From the NCBI GenBank assembly GCA_009823505.1, contig VZQC01011941.1, forward strand, positions 620,234-684,233: a DNA stretch of 64,000 nt, given 5' to 3'. Below are positions 22,172 through 34,072 of this stretch, in pieces. The translations under genes and the position numbers were made by a program. Source of the DNA: Rhizomys pruinosus. Lineage: Eukaryota > Chordata > Mammalia > Rodentia > Spalacidae. Each line of letters begins with the position of its first letter. The stretch's first letter is position 1. A model generated the notes under the pieces. That model was not told the origin of the DNA. It worked only from the letters and a program-made list of their open reading frames with translations, and searched no databases.

Positions 22172-22422
22172 TAAAATTTTTTTTTATTAATTTTATTTAT
22201 TTCTGTATGTGTATGAATATACTGCCTGCATGCAAGTCTGTGCACCCGTGTCGTGCAATGCCGCGGAGGTCAGAAGAGGGTCTCGGATTCCCCTGGAGCT
22301 GGAGTTCTCCTGGAATTGGAGTTTCAGACGGCTCTCGGCCGCCATGTGGGTGCTGGGGATCGAACCCGGGTCCTCTGTAAGAGCAGTCGGTGCTCTTAAC
22401 CGCTAGGCCATCTCTCCAGCCC
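22172..22422 (-). mobile_element. B2 SINE, duplication-bearing subfamily, 16-bp TSD
   Basis: Reverse B2 rich in intact CpGs, with the doublet 'gagctggagttctcctgg' / 'aattggagtt'. Flanked by CCGTTGTTCCATTCTT at 22156-22171 and 22423-22438, identical. Confidence 0.97.
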
Positions 22423-22773
22423 CCGTTGTTCCATTCTTATCAAGCACATCCATCCCAGTGGTGTCTGTATTTGTCGCTCCTTCAGCCAGGGTGTCTGACA
22501 GTTATGCATCCCCAAATCTAACCTGGGGTGAAGTGTGGCCATTTAAAATATTGAGAATTGAAATCTCAGTGACTGCCTCTAACCAGAGGATCTCAGGACT
22601 GGGAAGTGTCATCCAACCAGGACAGGATTCTTAAGGAGTTACACATGTTCCATGGGGGAATGAGATGACTTCGGGTGGTCCACAGGCAACCCCTTTTCCA
22701 TTTTCATAGTGAAATCTTGAGGTCAAGAAAATGACAGAGAATGAGTTCCCGAGTGTTATAAAAGATAGTTATC

Positions 22774-23012
22774 GGGCTGGAGATGGCCTAGCGGTTAAGA
22801 GCGCCGACCGCTCTTACAGAGGACCCGAGTTCGATCCCCAGCACCCACATGGCGGCCAAGAACCGCCTGAAACTCCAATTCCAAGAGAACTCCAGTTCTA
22901 GGGGAATCCGACACCCTCTTCTGACCTCCGCGGCATTGCACGACACGGGTGCACACACTTGCATGCAGACAGTACATTCATACACATACAGAAATAAATT
23001 TAAAAAAAATTT
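22774..23012 (+). mobile_element. B2 SINE, duplication-bearing subfamily
   Basis: 'gggctggagatggcctagc' with a B box GAGTTCGATCCC and the doublet 'ctccaattccaagagaact' / 'ccagttctagggg'. Flanking repeat AAAAGATAGTTATC (before) versus AAAAGACAGTTATC (after), one mismatch. It faces the B2 at 22172 in inverted orientation, 350 bp away. Confidence 0.95.
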
Positions 23013-23083
23013 AAAAGACAGTTATCTAATAGCAGACTTGAGTGGGTTCAAACGCCATTTTGAATACTGTCTTAGTCCAGCGT

Positions 23084-23099
23084 GGGGTGGGGTGGGGTG
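23084..23099. repeat. (GGGGT)n
   Basis: Three GTGGG units. Confidence 0.7.
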
Positions 23100-24089
23100 A
23101 AAGAGACTGAGGTTCAGGCCTTCCTCATCTTAAACGGAAGGCCTAGGAGCTGAAATGTGCAGGAACTGCCTGCTAAGTAAAGGCAGGTGGAGAGGACGAC
23201 CCTGTCTTTGGGGCTCTTCTCCAGGGGAGTCCGGAAGAAGGGCAGGTGGGCAGGAGCTGAGGGGATTGAGGGAGGAAGGGGCAGCTTGGGCCAGCTGCTG
23301 GGGACCAGCTGTTCCTGCTCAAGGCCAGGCAGTGAGGACAGGCCCTGGGCAGGCATAAGGCCTTGTACAGGGTAGGGCTCCGGTGGGTGGTGGGCTGAGA
23401 GCCAGACCTTCCTGGCTGTAGGGTTTGGGGAGGCCCTTTTACTTCCTGAGCCCGTATCCTCCATGGGAGAACGGGAAATCTCCTCCGTTCCCCACTGGGC
23501 TGAGGAGCTGAGTGAGCAGACACTTAGGAGAGGGCATGCTCAAAGCCCCACACCTGCTTCCTCTGTTCGGGCGAGAGCAGCGCCCTGTGGCCAGGCTCCA
23601 TACAGCCAGCACCCACTCTCATCCACGGGAGTCTACACTGGTTAATGGGAAAATACAGTATAGCCTCAGCCTTTCAGAGTGGGGGTCCTGAAAGCCAGCC
23701 CCCACCCAGCTATGCCTGACAGCCTTCTCTGGGCTGAATGATAAGAGGAGTGGACAGGTGGAACACAGCCCTGACAAAGGACAGCTACTATCCCCACCCA
23801 GTGGACTAGGACTCCAACTGCAGAGAGTGCCTTGTCCTTTGGGCTCAGGCTGCCTCAGCAGCCCCTGAGTGCCCTCAAGTCAAAACTTCCTGCTCCCCTC
23901 TGACCACATTCCAGGTCCCTGACTCTTATTCCTACCAGAAGGCAAAGAAAGCCTCTCAGGGTTCCTCTGGTCCAAGGCCGCCCCTGCCCCAATAATTACT
24001 AAACTTGTAAGTGACAAACACTAAGTTTTCCGTGTCACCTTAAGGCTTCCAACTCTAATGTGATTGATAACCTAGTTACCAGGGTCCAG

Positions 24090-24165
24090 CCAGAGAGGAA
24101 ACGGAGGCTCCCAGAGATCCAGTGACTAGCTCAAGGCCACAGTGCTGAGAAATGATGCCAGGATT
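24090..24165 (+). mobile_element. MIR SINE fragment
   Basis: 'gaggaaacggaggctccca' then 'gactagctcaaggccacag' is the sense MIR core. Confidence 0.7.
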
Positions 24166-24569
24166 CTGCCCCTGGTCTGACCACAAGAGCCCATGTTTTT
24201 GTACCTCCCATTCTCCACAGAAGCACGGCAGGTCTTCATCAACTGGACACTTCCTTCCCAGCCCCGCTGCCCAGAGCGAGGAAGGGGCCATCATCGGTAT
24301 ACAGTGCTGACCTGACTGATGCTGTCCAGGCCACCCTCTCTCTCACACAGAGACGCTGACCTGGCTTTGCCTCAGAACTCCTGTGGCTATTCCAAAGTCT
24401 CAGATGCCAGGAAGTGAGGTGGGGGTGGGGCAGTGAGCAGTTACTCAAGGGCACCGAGGGACAGGGAAGGAGGGAGGCTGGAACTTTCTAGAAGGCAGAC
24501 ATTCCTACAGCTCCAGCTCTAGGCACAGGAGGTGTTTTGGCTGTCTCCAACTTCTGCCTCCCCAAAGTC

Positions 24570-24602
24570 TTTTTCTTTTTCTTTTCTTTTCTTTTCTTTA
24601 TT

Positions 24603-24645
<43 letters not shown>

Positions 24646-24765
24646 TTTTTGTCTTTTCGAGACAGGTTCTCCCTGTAGCCCCAGGCTGGCCTCCAACTCA
24701 CAGAGATCAGCCTGCCTCTAGTTCCCGAGTGCTGGAGTAAAGGTGAGTGCCACCATGGTGGCTCC
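24570..24765 (-). mobile_element. B1 SINE with long (TTTA)n tail
   Basis: T-rich then about 13 TTTA units (24599-24650), then reverse B1 'cttttcgagacaggttctc', 'ccaactcacagagatcagc', 'gagtgccaccatgg'. Flanks CCCCAAAGTCTTT before and CCCCAAGTCTTT after, a TSD with one indel. Confidence 0.9.
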
Positions 24766-24790
24766 CCAAGTCTTTAAAACTACCTACTTG

Positions 24791-24952
24791 GCTGGGCATG
24801 GTGGCGCATGCCTTTAATCCTAGCACTTGGAAGGCAGAGGCAGGTGGATCTTTGTGAGTTCAAGGCCAGCCTGGTCTACAGAGCTAGTTCCAGGACAGCT
24901 GGGGCTACAGGGAGACCCTGTCTCGAAAAGACCAAAAAATAAATAAATAAAT
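24791..24952 (+). mobile_element. B1 SINE with 16-bp TSD
   Basis: Near-consensus B1 ('gctgggcatggtggcgcat', 'cctttaatcctagcacttg', 'cctggtctacagagctagt', 'ccctgtctcgaaaagacc') with an (AAAT)n tail. Flanked by AAAACTACCTACTTGG at 24776 and 24953. It is an inverted neighbour of the B1 ending at 24765. Confidence 0.96.
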
Positions 24953-25224
24953 AAAACTACCTACTTGGCATCTGGGGAACTGAATGGAACAGAGCCAACG
25001 GTATTTTCCAGAGCTGGACAGGCCTGTAGAGACCACCTAGTCCTATGACAAGAGGTCTGAGAGTTGAACCACCCCCAACTCTTACACCCAGGGCAGACAT
25101 GCCTAATCGATACTGCACTTTTCCTACTGAGTTAAGGCACAGCCAGCTGACTGTCTACTGAGCATTCTTAGCCACCAGTCCTGGCTCAGGAAATGAATAC
25201 TTCTAAGGTGTCATCTCTGTGTTG

Positions 25225-25570
25225 TGTGTGTGTGTGTGGGGGGGGGGTTGGGAATGCATGTGGTGTGTGCGTGTATGAACGGTTTACAAGAGGGGTGCCT
25301 GTGTATATGTGTGGAGCTCAAGGTCAACAGCTTTTCTCAGTGGTTCTCCAGGTTTAATTTTGAAGCACATTGAACCTGAAGCTCATGGATTCTGCCGGTT
25401 TGGTAGCCAATGAGTTTCAGAGCTGTGCCCATCTGTCTGCCACACCAATGCTGGGGTTACAGGATTGTGAAACCACGTTTAGCTTTTACATGGGTTCTGG
25501 GGATCTGAGCCCAGGTCTTCTTGATTACATGATGGACACGTTACTAACTGAGCCATCTCTCCAGCTTCAG
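25225..25570. mobile_element. older rodent interspersed repeat with B3-like end
   Basis: GT-rich start, 'tgtggagctcaaggtcaac', then 'acatgggttctggggatct', 'gagcccaggtcttcttg' and 'actgagccatctctccagc'. The same ~300-bp layout recurs at 32495-32800 and 34060-34375, so it is a repeat family. I am not sure of its name. Confidence 0.6.
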
Positions 25571-25849
25571 GTGGCTCGGGGAGGCAAAGGCTTGGTCTTA
25601 GGCCATCAGGGAGACCATGGCTACTTTCTGCCTTTGTGCTCTTTCCTGGAACCCAGAGTATGAGCAAGGCTCTTTCCAAGCCGAGAGTCTCCTGGATGGA
25701 GGCACTGTACACCCAGGTTGCTATGCTCCAAGCAGTCACAAGCCCTCTTTACTATTCCATTTTACAGATAGGAAAACCAAAGTTCAGCGTGGGTGGGCCA
25801 TTTCTCCCAGCCACATAGGGAGGCGTGGCTGCCCAGCAGAGCAGCTTCT

Positions 25850-26195
25850 TTTTCATTTTATTTTATAATTTTGAGATAGAGTCTAGATACTGTATATTCC
25901 TAGCATCTGGCTTGGAACTCATGGAGATCCACCTACTGGAATCCAAGTGCTGGGACTAAGCTCCCCATGCTAGGTTTTTATTTGACATGTGTAGATTTTT
26001 AATTATGTGTACATGTGTAGATTTGTGCCTGTGTGCCCTGCCTGTGGAGGCCAGAAGAGGGAGTCAGATCCCCTGGGGCTGGAGTTATAGGAGATTGTGA
26101 GGTGCATGACAGGGGCACTGGGAACTGAGCTCCCGGTCCTCAGCAAGACCAGGATAGCTCTTAACTGCTGCCTGAGCCTTCTATCCAGCCCCCAT
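25850..26195 (-). mobile_element. old B1 followed by B3-type SINE
   Basis: 25850-25975 is a diverged reverse B1 ('tttgagatagagtctagat', 'ggaactcatggagatccac', 'caagtgctgggactaagc'). 25976-26195 is a reverse B3/B2-type element ('ggaggccagaagagggagt', 'cccctggggctggagttat', 'cttctatccagccccc'). Confidence 0.75.
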
Positions 26196-27412
26196 GGCAG
26201 CTCCCGTCTGCCTCTGCCTGTGCCTCCCTGTGGGACCTCGGCCTTCCCGTTTACTCACTGTGCGTGCCTCCTCCTTCACCTAATTGCCATTAATTGTTGG
26301 ATTTTTTAAAACCGGAAAAGATTTAAAAGGGAGAGATTTATTTGGGCTAAAAGTGGCAGATGGGAAAACAAAAACAAAAAGACGAGAAACCATCCTCACA
26401 GTTTAGATCTGGAAGGAACGTGGAGAAATGACCAAATACATCCTGATAGTCACAGCTGAGGAAACTGAGGCCTGGGTAAGGTGGGTATGGCTGAGTGGGC
26501 CCCACCCAGGCCTGGGAGCCCCAGCTACCCTTGACATCTCATTCTCCCCAGCCTCTCACACATCGAGGCTGTCCTTGCAGGTGCCTACCCAGGCTGGGCT
26601 GTAGTCAGTCCATAGACAGCTGCTACAGGGGCCTGCCTGGGAGCTGCCACGACCTTAGGTGGGGATAGGTGGGACTGGGTGCTCCAGCTAGGGTGGAATG
26701 GGAACAAAGCCTCTGCTTGCTATGAAGCCGTTATGCTCTGCCTGCAGAGCTGTGTGTCTAGGGCTCCGGGCAGAGGTTTTCAGCATCCCTGGGTTGAGGC
26801 TGGTGATGGAGGCCTGCGGCCTCCTTTCTCCCCAACTGGCTCTAGCCTCCATCACACTGCCTGTTATGCATCTTGTCTGAGCTCAGGGAGGCTCTGGGTC
26901 TGAGGGTCTCAGAGGACCAAGCCACTGCTCTCAGAACAAGAGCCCTTCAGGGACAAGCAGGGCCCCTAGAGGCCACCTAAACACACACTTCCTGTCTAAC
27001 AAGAGTAACAGAAGCTCCCATCAGATGCTCTCTGTGGTTCACAGAGCACTCCGGTGTCCTGACCTTCTTGCCAATCACCCCACCTTAGATAGAGAGAGTG
27101 GCTCAGTCATAAGGACACTAGGCCACTGGGTTCAAAGCCCACTCCTGCTATTTGCTGTGAGCCCAGGGCTCCTCTGTAAACCGGAAGCAGTGATGACAGC
27201 TGGGCTCATTCTGAAACTGGGTCTAGCCCTGAACCCCAGCTCCACACAGGGCCCCTGGTCCTTATCGGCAATATCAGAGGAGGGAGGAAATGGCAGGGGT
27301 GCCTGCTCAGGGAGGGTTACATGCTACTACTACGCATATTTTCAAAATTAAAAAGCCCCCCCCCAAAACCTTTGGGTTTCTTGGGTCACAGGCCAATAGG
27401 GGAGAACCTACA

Positions 27413-27587
27413 CTTTTTTTTTTTTTTTATTTTTTTTTTTTGTCTTTTCCAGACACGGCGTCTCCCCCTTTGCTCTGGCTGGCCTAGAACTCACTCTGTA
27501 GACCAGGCTGGCCTTGAACTCACAAAGATCCGCCTGCCTCTGCCTCCCGAGTGCTAGGATTAAAGGCATGCGCCACCACGCCCGGCA
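27413..27587 (-). mobile_element. B1 SINE
   Basis: Long T tail then 'gtcttttccagacacggcg', 'gtagaccaggctggcc', 'gctaggattaaaggcatgc', 'caccacgcccgg'. The flanks AGAACCTAC / AGAACCCAC form a possible short TSD. Confidence 0.92.
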
Positions 27588-27599
27588 GAACCCACTACT

Positions 27600-28325
27600 A
27601 TTATTCTGCTAAGTGAACATATTATTAAACCAACTCCTAAGGACTTATTGTTACACCCATAGATTAATACATCTCTCAACTCACCAGAGAAGCTTCCTCA
27701 TGCAGCACATGGTAGTTAATATCAAGAACCACAACTGGCCAACTTGCAGAGAACTTGAGGCTGCAGAGTGCTTACCATGGAACTGGACAACTATAGCAAA
27801 CTTCTCCCCCGACCCCAGCCCCCAAGGCTCAGGAATCATTGTGGAAGAAGGGGTGGAAAGATTGTAGGAGTCAGAAGTGGGGGATGACCACAGGAACCAG
27901 ATAGCTAGGTAGTTACTCATATGAACTCATAGCAATGGTGACAAGTCCCACGTAAGTTCTAACCAGACAAAAATCCCCGCATAGAAGTTGGGGAAATGGG
28001 TAAGAAACCCCAACCCCAGCTGAAGAACTATTGGGAACTGATGGCTGCTGGGAGGGGGAGAGTCAAGTTTCTTTAAGGGTGTGACACTAGATAGGTTGAC
28101 TGGGCACCAGTAGATGGACCCATAATGAAGGGCATTTGTGAATATATATATATACATATATATATACATATATATATACACTCTCATATAACACATGTGT
28201 GTGTATGTGTGTGTGTGTACATGAAATCAGGTGGAGGGTAGTAGCAAGGGGCATGCAGATAGAAGAGAGGGTCTGAATATGATCAAAATATATAAAATTC
28301 TCAGAAATTCAATAAAAATTATTTT
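27600..28325 (+). mobile_element. 5'-truncated rodent L1, 3' UTR
   Basis: Sense L1 3' UTR: 'agaagcttcctcatgcagc', 'accacaactggccaacttg', 'caaggctcaggaatcattg', 'tggaaagattgtaggagtc', 'gtttctttaagggtgtgac' and the end 'gaatatgatcaaaatatat' with 'caataaaaatt', in consensus order. No ORF2 coding remains. A (TA)n block replaces the usual A/G-rich stretch at about 28142-28180. The element is antisense to Zmiz1. Confidence 0.88.
28142..28215. repeat. (TA)n and (GT)n inside the L1 3' UTR
   Basis: ATATATATATACATATATATATACATATAT-type alternation broken by ACATAT, followed by GTGTGTATG repeats. Confidence 0.9.
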
Positions 28326-29157
28326 CAAAAGAACCTAGTTTTTAAGTGTATTTGCTAGCTTTTGCAGTAATGTCTTAGAGCAAGGCCCAGTTTGTATGAC
28401 AAGGCAAGGCTGTGTGTAGAGGGTGGACTGAGGTACTATTCCTCAGCACCCCGTGGAAGGCACCTCCATGGGGGTCAGGATTTGGGTAGCTGGCACCAAG
28501 AGGGAGGCAAGACTTAAAATCTGCCCTGGAACAGAAAACAGCAAGGCCAGGATTCGAACTCAGGTCTCTCAGCAGCCATCCTGAAGTCCAATGACCAACA
28601 CAGGATCCTCAAGCCAGGGACCAGGACAACTGAGGCCCAGGGACCCAGTCCAGGGTAGGACACTTGGAAAGAGATGAAAGAGGTGTTTATCCTCCATCAT
28701 TCCCAGTTTCAAGTAAGGAGGTGGGGGTCCTCAGTATACCAACCCGTGTGCACACTATGAACATACCCTTGACCTCTCTATGTCCATTTCCTTAGCTGCT
28801 GAAACCTCAGAGGCAGAGGGGTGCTGCACACGTAGTGAGTGCTGGATACATCAGGCCTCTTCACATGTGTAGTCCAGCCTATCAAGGTGGATCTCACTGC
28901 CTGAGCCCCACAGAGGTGATGCACCTTTTCTCAGGACACACAGTGGGCTGGTGGGGATGGGAGGATTGACTTTGAGGGGCCTGGCCTAATCCCGCAGCAG
29001 CAATGGCTGTTGTCTACTTGCCTAGCACTAGCCTAGAACAAAGGATTAAAGGTGTGGGGCTTCCTGCTTAGCCGGATCCTGCACGGCAATGATATACCTA
29101 GCCCCTTGATTGGCATTGGGGAAGACAGGGCTGTGTGAGATGATGTCTAAGGAATCC

Positions 29158-29347
29158 TATTTATTTATTTATTTATTTATTTGTTTGTTTGTTTGTTTAT
29201 TTTTGGTCTTTTTTGAGACAGGGTCTCTCTGTAGCCCCAGCTGGCCTAGAACTCACCATGTAGACCAGGCTGGCCTTGAATTCACAGAGATCCACCTGCT
29301 TCTGTCTCCTGAATGCTGGAATTAAAGACATGTGCCACCACGCCTGG
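29158..29347 (-). mobile_element. B1 SINE with (TTTA/TTTG)n tail
   Basis: Seven TTTA and several TTTG units, then 'ttttgagacagggtctctc', 'gtagaccaggctggcc', 'aattaaagacatgtgccac'. Confidence 0.93.
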
Positions 29348-29639
29348 TGGAATCTTCTAGTTTTAACATGTTGGTTAAAGCTGAAGGATGATAGAACTGA
29401 ATAAATATGAAATGGCAATTTTGACTTCTGGAAGCCTAAAATACTGGCCATGCCCTGCACAGGCTGGGCTGCAGAAGGAAGAGTACCCCAGCAAGCTTTA
29501 TTGAGGAAGAAGGTGTGTAGCCAGGTCCCAAGGGCCAAGACATGGGGTGGGCAGAGAGGCGAGGCTTCGATGCTGCTCTGGGGTCATTTTTGGCTAAGCC
29601 TGGATAGTCAGCCCAGCAAGGTGTCATGGTGGGTCTTTC

Positions 29640-29940
29640 TTAAAGGAGAAGGTGCCACAAGAAAACAGGACTCTCACTATTCATCCGATTTTAATTAATT
29701 CGCCCTGTGGCCTTGCATGATTGCCGGCTTCTGCTCATTCTTCTGAAAATTCTGAAGCCTGTTTCTGACCTGTGATTTAGTATTGCCGTACATCTCTATA
29801 AGCAGTGTTTTAGCTTAAGTGGCAGTTGCATATTAATTACAAAGTTAATTATGTGCTGTGTAATCATGCTGTAATTCATTAGTTTACTCTACTCTGAGAG
29901 CCTTGCGCTAATAGCAAGAGCTGACAGGACTTCAGGAATC
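29640..29940. promoter_or_regulatory. candidate enhancer, AT-rich, homeodomain-motif dense
   Basis: About 300 bp of non-repetitive AT-rich DNA in a GC-rich neighbourhood. It holds TTAATTAATT (29691), CATATTAATTAC (about 29829), GTTAATTATG (about 29844), TAATCATG and GTAATTCATTAG, with an octamer-like TTGCATAT. This texture, free of SINEs and simple repeats, is typical of deeply conserved developmental enhancers in long 5' introns. Conservation itself is not visible from one sequence. Confidence 0.4.
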
Positions 29941-31009
29941 AACAAGAAAGATCCGTGCAAATCCAGAATGGGGCTGCAAAGGCCTTGAGACCCTGTGATG
30001 CTTCCCTGGGCTCTCAGCTCTCTCTGCTGGTTCTGTGGCCCACTTGGTGGTTCACATAGTTGGAGCACAGGCTCCTCAATGCCTGGCCAACAGGCACAGC
30101 TCCCAGAATGCACACTGCCTATGACTGGAGTCTGCTGGGGATGGAGGAAAATCCAGCTGGGGCATGTTTGCTTTCCATGGACATTCAGGGACAGGAACAG
30201 GATTTGTTTAATATTACTTACGGAACAGGGAGTCACTTGTAGGTGACAAATTAACTGCTCAGATCACCAAAACAAAGTAGCCCTGGAAGTGCAGGTCACC
30301 CTGGGGTGTCAGGTCTCAGCAGAGGTAGGGTTGGGGAGATCCAGGCCCCAAGGAGGGAGGGGTGTACCTGTGGTTGAACCAAGGTCTCCTCCTGTCTTTG
30401 CCCTCCTCCAGTGAATACTAAGAGCCTCCAGGGATACCCAAGCTGTCTCGCCCTCTCTCTGCTTCCCTTTGTTTACAGCCTTCTGAACAAAGCACAGGCC
30501 ACTGGATCATTCATTAAGATTCTCTTCTCAGAGGATCTGGTGACCTCACTATAAGCCCAGGTCCACCGTGACCTAGGTGGGAAGACCACAGGGTGGACAG
30601 AAATGAGGCCCTTCTGCCCACAGGCTGCTGGCTCTAGAACTGTCCCAGGCTATCCCCTACAGTCCCCTAATGCTATCAGCCATGGGAGAATCATCACGGC
30701 CCTCCGATGGCTTCTAAAAGTCCATGTGAGTAAAAACAGGCCTGCCCTCCCCCTTCTAGCTCTGCAAATCTGCAGGTCGGATTTCAAACCCAGGTTATAG
30801 GAGGGGGGATATGAAGGCTGTGACCTGCCCCGGACATAGTGATCTGATGGCTGAGACCCTCTGTTTTCCAAATATAAACCTGCTAGTTTATTTTTGCTGA
30901 CAGCTGAAGGGGAAAAATAAAGTGGAAGCCCTTTCCCTTCTGGCTCCAGTCAACAAGAGGAGAGAAAGACTTGGAGCCCCAGCTGGCATGGGAGGAACCT
31001 AAATAAGAA

Positions 31010-31550
31010 AAAACAAAGCATGTCCTTGCGCTACAATGGAATGTTTTAAAAAGAGAGGTAGGAAGCACAAGGTCAGGGCCAGATCTCATTTTCTAGCATT
31101 TCAGTGAGCTTGGGGGGGGGGGGTGGAGGTAGGATGCTGTTGCCTGGTGCTTTCAGGGGGAATGAGTTTTGCAGGGAACTCATTTTAGGGGAGTGGGGGG
31201 CGGGCGTCTTAACAGCCAAAGCCCTGTGGTTTCCTTTCCAGGGAACACACTGGTTTCCCAGGCAACAGAGAAGTCCAGCCTCCAAAGTTCTGACAGGGAG
31301 ACTCGGCTTGGCCCGGGATGCTCCCGACAATTATCGGAGGCCAAGGCTTCACCATCCTGCTCGCCCCAGCAGTGAGCCGGGAGGGAGAGGTGTGAAAACG
31401 CCAGCTCTGCAAAAATGTGGGCGCTGCTCCCCGTCTCTCCCCCTGTGCTTGTGCAAGCATCGACTCCCCAGATTCATCACTTTCCAGGGATTTATGGCTG
31501 AGCAGGTAAAAATGCCAGAAACAGCTTGGAAGCAAGCCTGTGTTTGACAG
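31010..31550. promoter_or_regulatory. candidate conserved regulatory block
   Basis: Unique sequence without SINEs, mixing GC-rich parts and motifs such as the near-palindrome CCGACAATTATCGG (31324-31337), 'gaaaacgccagctctgcaa', and 'ccagggatttatggctgag'. A 12-base G run sits at about 31112. The reading frames through it have no recognisable protein similarity. Called on texture only. Confidence 0.25.
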
Positions 31551-31834
31551 CACCATGGACCCCAGGAGGCGGTAAAGGGAAGGCGTATGGGCAGGAGGCT
31601 GTGGGCCATCGAGGGCTGGGCTTTGTGCAGGGCACACTCAAGCACGGAAACGGCCAATGCAGAAGATGAGAGCAGGATCAGTCTGATTTCCCCTCTCTCC
31701 ATACTTGCCTAGGCTTACCCCTAGATTTCCCAGATTTAAAGCTCATTTTCTCAGAGAGAAATATTACAAGGTCTGGCCTGAGCAGACGCCATCCGCGCAT
31801 CAGGTGCTCCAGGGAGTGGAGCCTGATGGCATTC

Positions 31835-32000
31835 ACAGAGCACTTATCTGGCGGCCGCCACTGGGAGCTGGGCTAAGTGGTCCACATGCATTATCTCATT
31901 TAACGTGCTCTCCAGCTGCCCAGCGAGGCAGGCACAATTATCCTTCACTGGAGGGAGTAGAGGGATTAAATGACCTGCCCAAGGCCACCCAGTAAGTGCA
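31835..32000 (+). mobile_element. MIR SINE, fairly complete
   Basis: 'gagcacttatctggcggcc', 'atgcattatctcatttaac', 'gaggcaggcacaattatcc' and 'aatgacctgcccaaggcca' with 'cccagtaagt'. A clear sense MIR with a well preserved core. Confidence 0.88.
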
Positions 32001-32494
32001 TGGCGCAGTGGTAACTCACACCTGCCGCTCTCCAGGGTTCACTCTCACACTTGCAGCTCAGGAGAGGGAAGGAGACCTGGGGGCAGGAGCAATACGTGGC
32101 TAGTGGTTTCTTGCCCTGTGGCAAAAGGGAGACTGATGTTCCTGGAATGTTCCCCTCCACTTCACTCCCAGAGCTTTTTTCTCTGTCCTCTCAACACCAG
32201 CATACTATCCTCCCCCCAGGAAGTCAGGTCACAGAGCAGAGCTACCTGGAGGCTGCAAAGGAAGGCCCCAGGCCCTGAACCCACCATGGGGCAGGCACAG
32301 CAATGGTGGACCTGATCAGAGGAGCCCATACTGCATCCTTCGTGGTTGTAGGCCAGCAACTGTGGTAGTAATTGTCCATTTCATAGTATGCAGCCAGGAA
32401 GTTCAGACAGGGCCAATTGACACAGCTAACTGAGAGACAGAGCTGAGGTGCAGACCCTTAAGTGGTGATGGTTACAGTTTCTTGGTGTGTTGCG

Positions 32495-32800
32495 TCTGTG
32501 GTCAAGTGGGGGGGGCACATATGTGTGCACGCTTGTGGAGGCCACAGGTCAATCTTGAGTGTCCTTCTTCCTTAAGCACTAGCCACTGTGTTTTTTGAGA
32601 CAAGGTGCTTCACTGTGACCTGGGGCTCACTGAAAGGTTGGGCTGGTTGGTGAGTAAGACCCAGGATGTACCTTGTCTTCCCCTCCCCAGTGTTGAAATC
32701 ACGTGTGTGTGCCACCATGACTTCTGTCTTACATGGGTGCTAGCAGGGATCAAATTCACATCCTCAAGCTTGACCCCTCCCCACAGCCACTTCAGCAGAC
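32495..32800. mobile_element. older rodent interspersed repeat (same family as 25225)
   Basis: 'tgtggaggccacaggtcaa', 'ttttttgagacaaggtgct', 'gttgaaatcacgtgtgtgt', 'gccaccatgacttctgtct' and 'tacatgggtgctagcaggg' follow the same order as the copy at 34060-34375. Confidence 0.6.
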
Positions 32801-32879
32801 TCTTTACAGATGCTAATGCCAACCTTCCCAAGTTCCCGTATGTTCTGTCCTGTTTTAAAAGTATTTTATTATTTCAACT

Positions 32880-33020
32880 ATGTCTTGAAGTATACGGTGC
32901 ATAGAGCTCCATTTCACAGATGCAGAAACTGAGGCAGGAAGCTTTGACAGCAACATGGTCAAGGGCACAGGGCTGGTCAATTGCCAAGCCAAGAGTTGAA
33001 CCAGAGCTCATACTGGTAAT
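32880..33020 (+). mobile_element. MIR SINE fragment
   Basis: 'tttcacagatgcagaaact', 'gaggcaggaagctttgaca', 'atggtcaagggcacagggc', 'agttgaaccagagctcata'. Confidence 0.8.
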
Positions 33021-34028
33021 CCTGCCTACTTGAGCCTTGTGTCTTTGATTCTGGATAGTTCTGGGACCCTGTTAGGATAGACAGCAGTCACAAGCCCTGG
33101 GTATGTGCACGCACCCATGTGCGCACTGGAGACTCCTGCCTGTGCCGCATGGAAGACATGCATGCTACTGATTTATAACCCTCAGAGAAAACAGAATTGC
33201 AAATCTCACCCACAAATCTTCCTTATCGAGGTACTTGCGACAGGCAGACATGTCGTGAATTCCCAAGAACAGGCAGCCTCCCCTAGCCTTGGCTCCCTCC
33301 TGCTCCCTGGGGCCTAGAAGGAACCATAGGGTGGCTCTGTGAGGTCCCTCTGGCTGTCAGTGGCTGGCCAGCTCACCCTGAAAGTAGTGGCCCATCAGAA
33401 ACACTGGCTCTGCAGTCCTATAGCCTGGGAGTGCCCCCAAGGGCTCCCCTCCCCTGGTTGCTTGACGCATTCTGGTACCTGCCCCAGTCCTGGCTGCTTA
33501 GATGGTGGATATCGGGGCCTGAAGTTCTGACAGCAAGAAGAGGCTCAGGGGTGAACATGGATTATACAGTCAGCAGGGATGGGCCAGGCACTTCGCCTCT
33601 TCTGAGGTGCCCCAGTGTCTCAGATCCCAGCACAGGTCTGACTGGAAAGCCAATACCTAGACCAGTTCATGCTGCCATGTTCCTCAACTCCTCAAGCCCC
33701 TTAGGGCTCACACCTACCTATGGCATATTGCCAGATGGGCTAAGTCACCCCAGTGGGCATGCGGACAACTGAGAAATTTTTCTGGCTACATAGTGTGGTT
33801 CATACTATCTCCTCCAAGTTCACCCTAGGGCCCTGTGACCACAAAACAGAAGGGAAATCAAGCTTGAAGTCTGAGTATGCCAGCCAGGCACAGGCTGCCC
33901 CGATGAGTAGACAAGCAGACAGCAGCCTATTGGGCACTGGGGAAGGGTGGGGTGGGAGCGGGCCGATCTTGGCTCTGCCCTACCTCGCTGTGTGACCAGG
34001 CCTGGCCGCTCCCCTTTCTGAGCCTCGT

Positions 34029-34032
<4 letters not shown>

Positions 34033-34071
<39 letters not shown>
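34033..34071. repeat. (GT)n microsatellite
   Basis: About 18 GT units following an antisense MIR-like stretch ('gctgtgtgaccaggcctgg', about 33985-34030). Confidence 0.95.
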
Positions 34072-34072
<1 letters not shown>

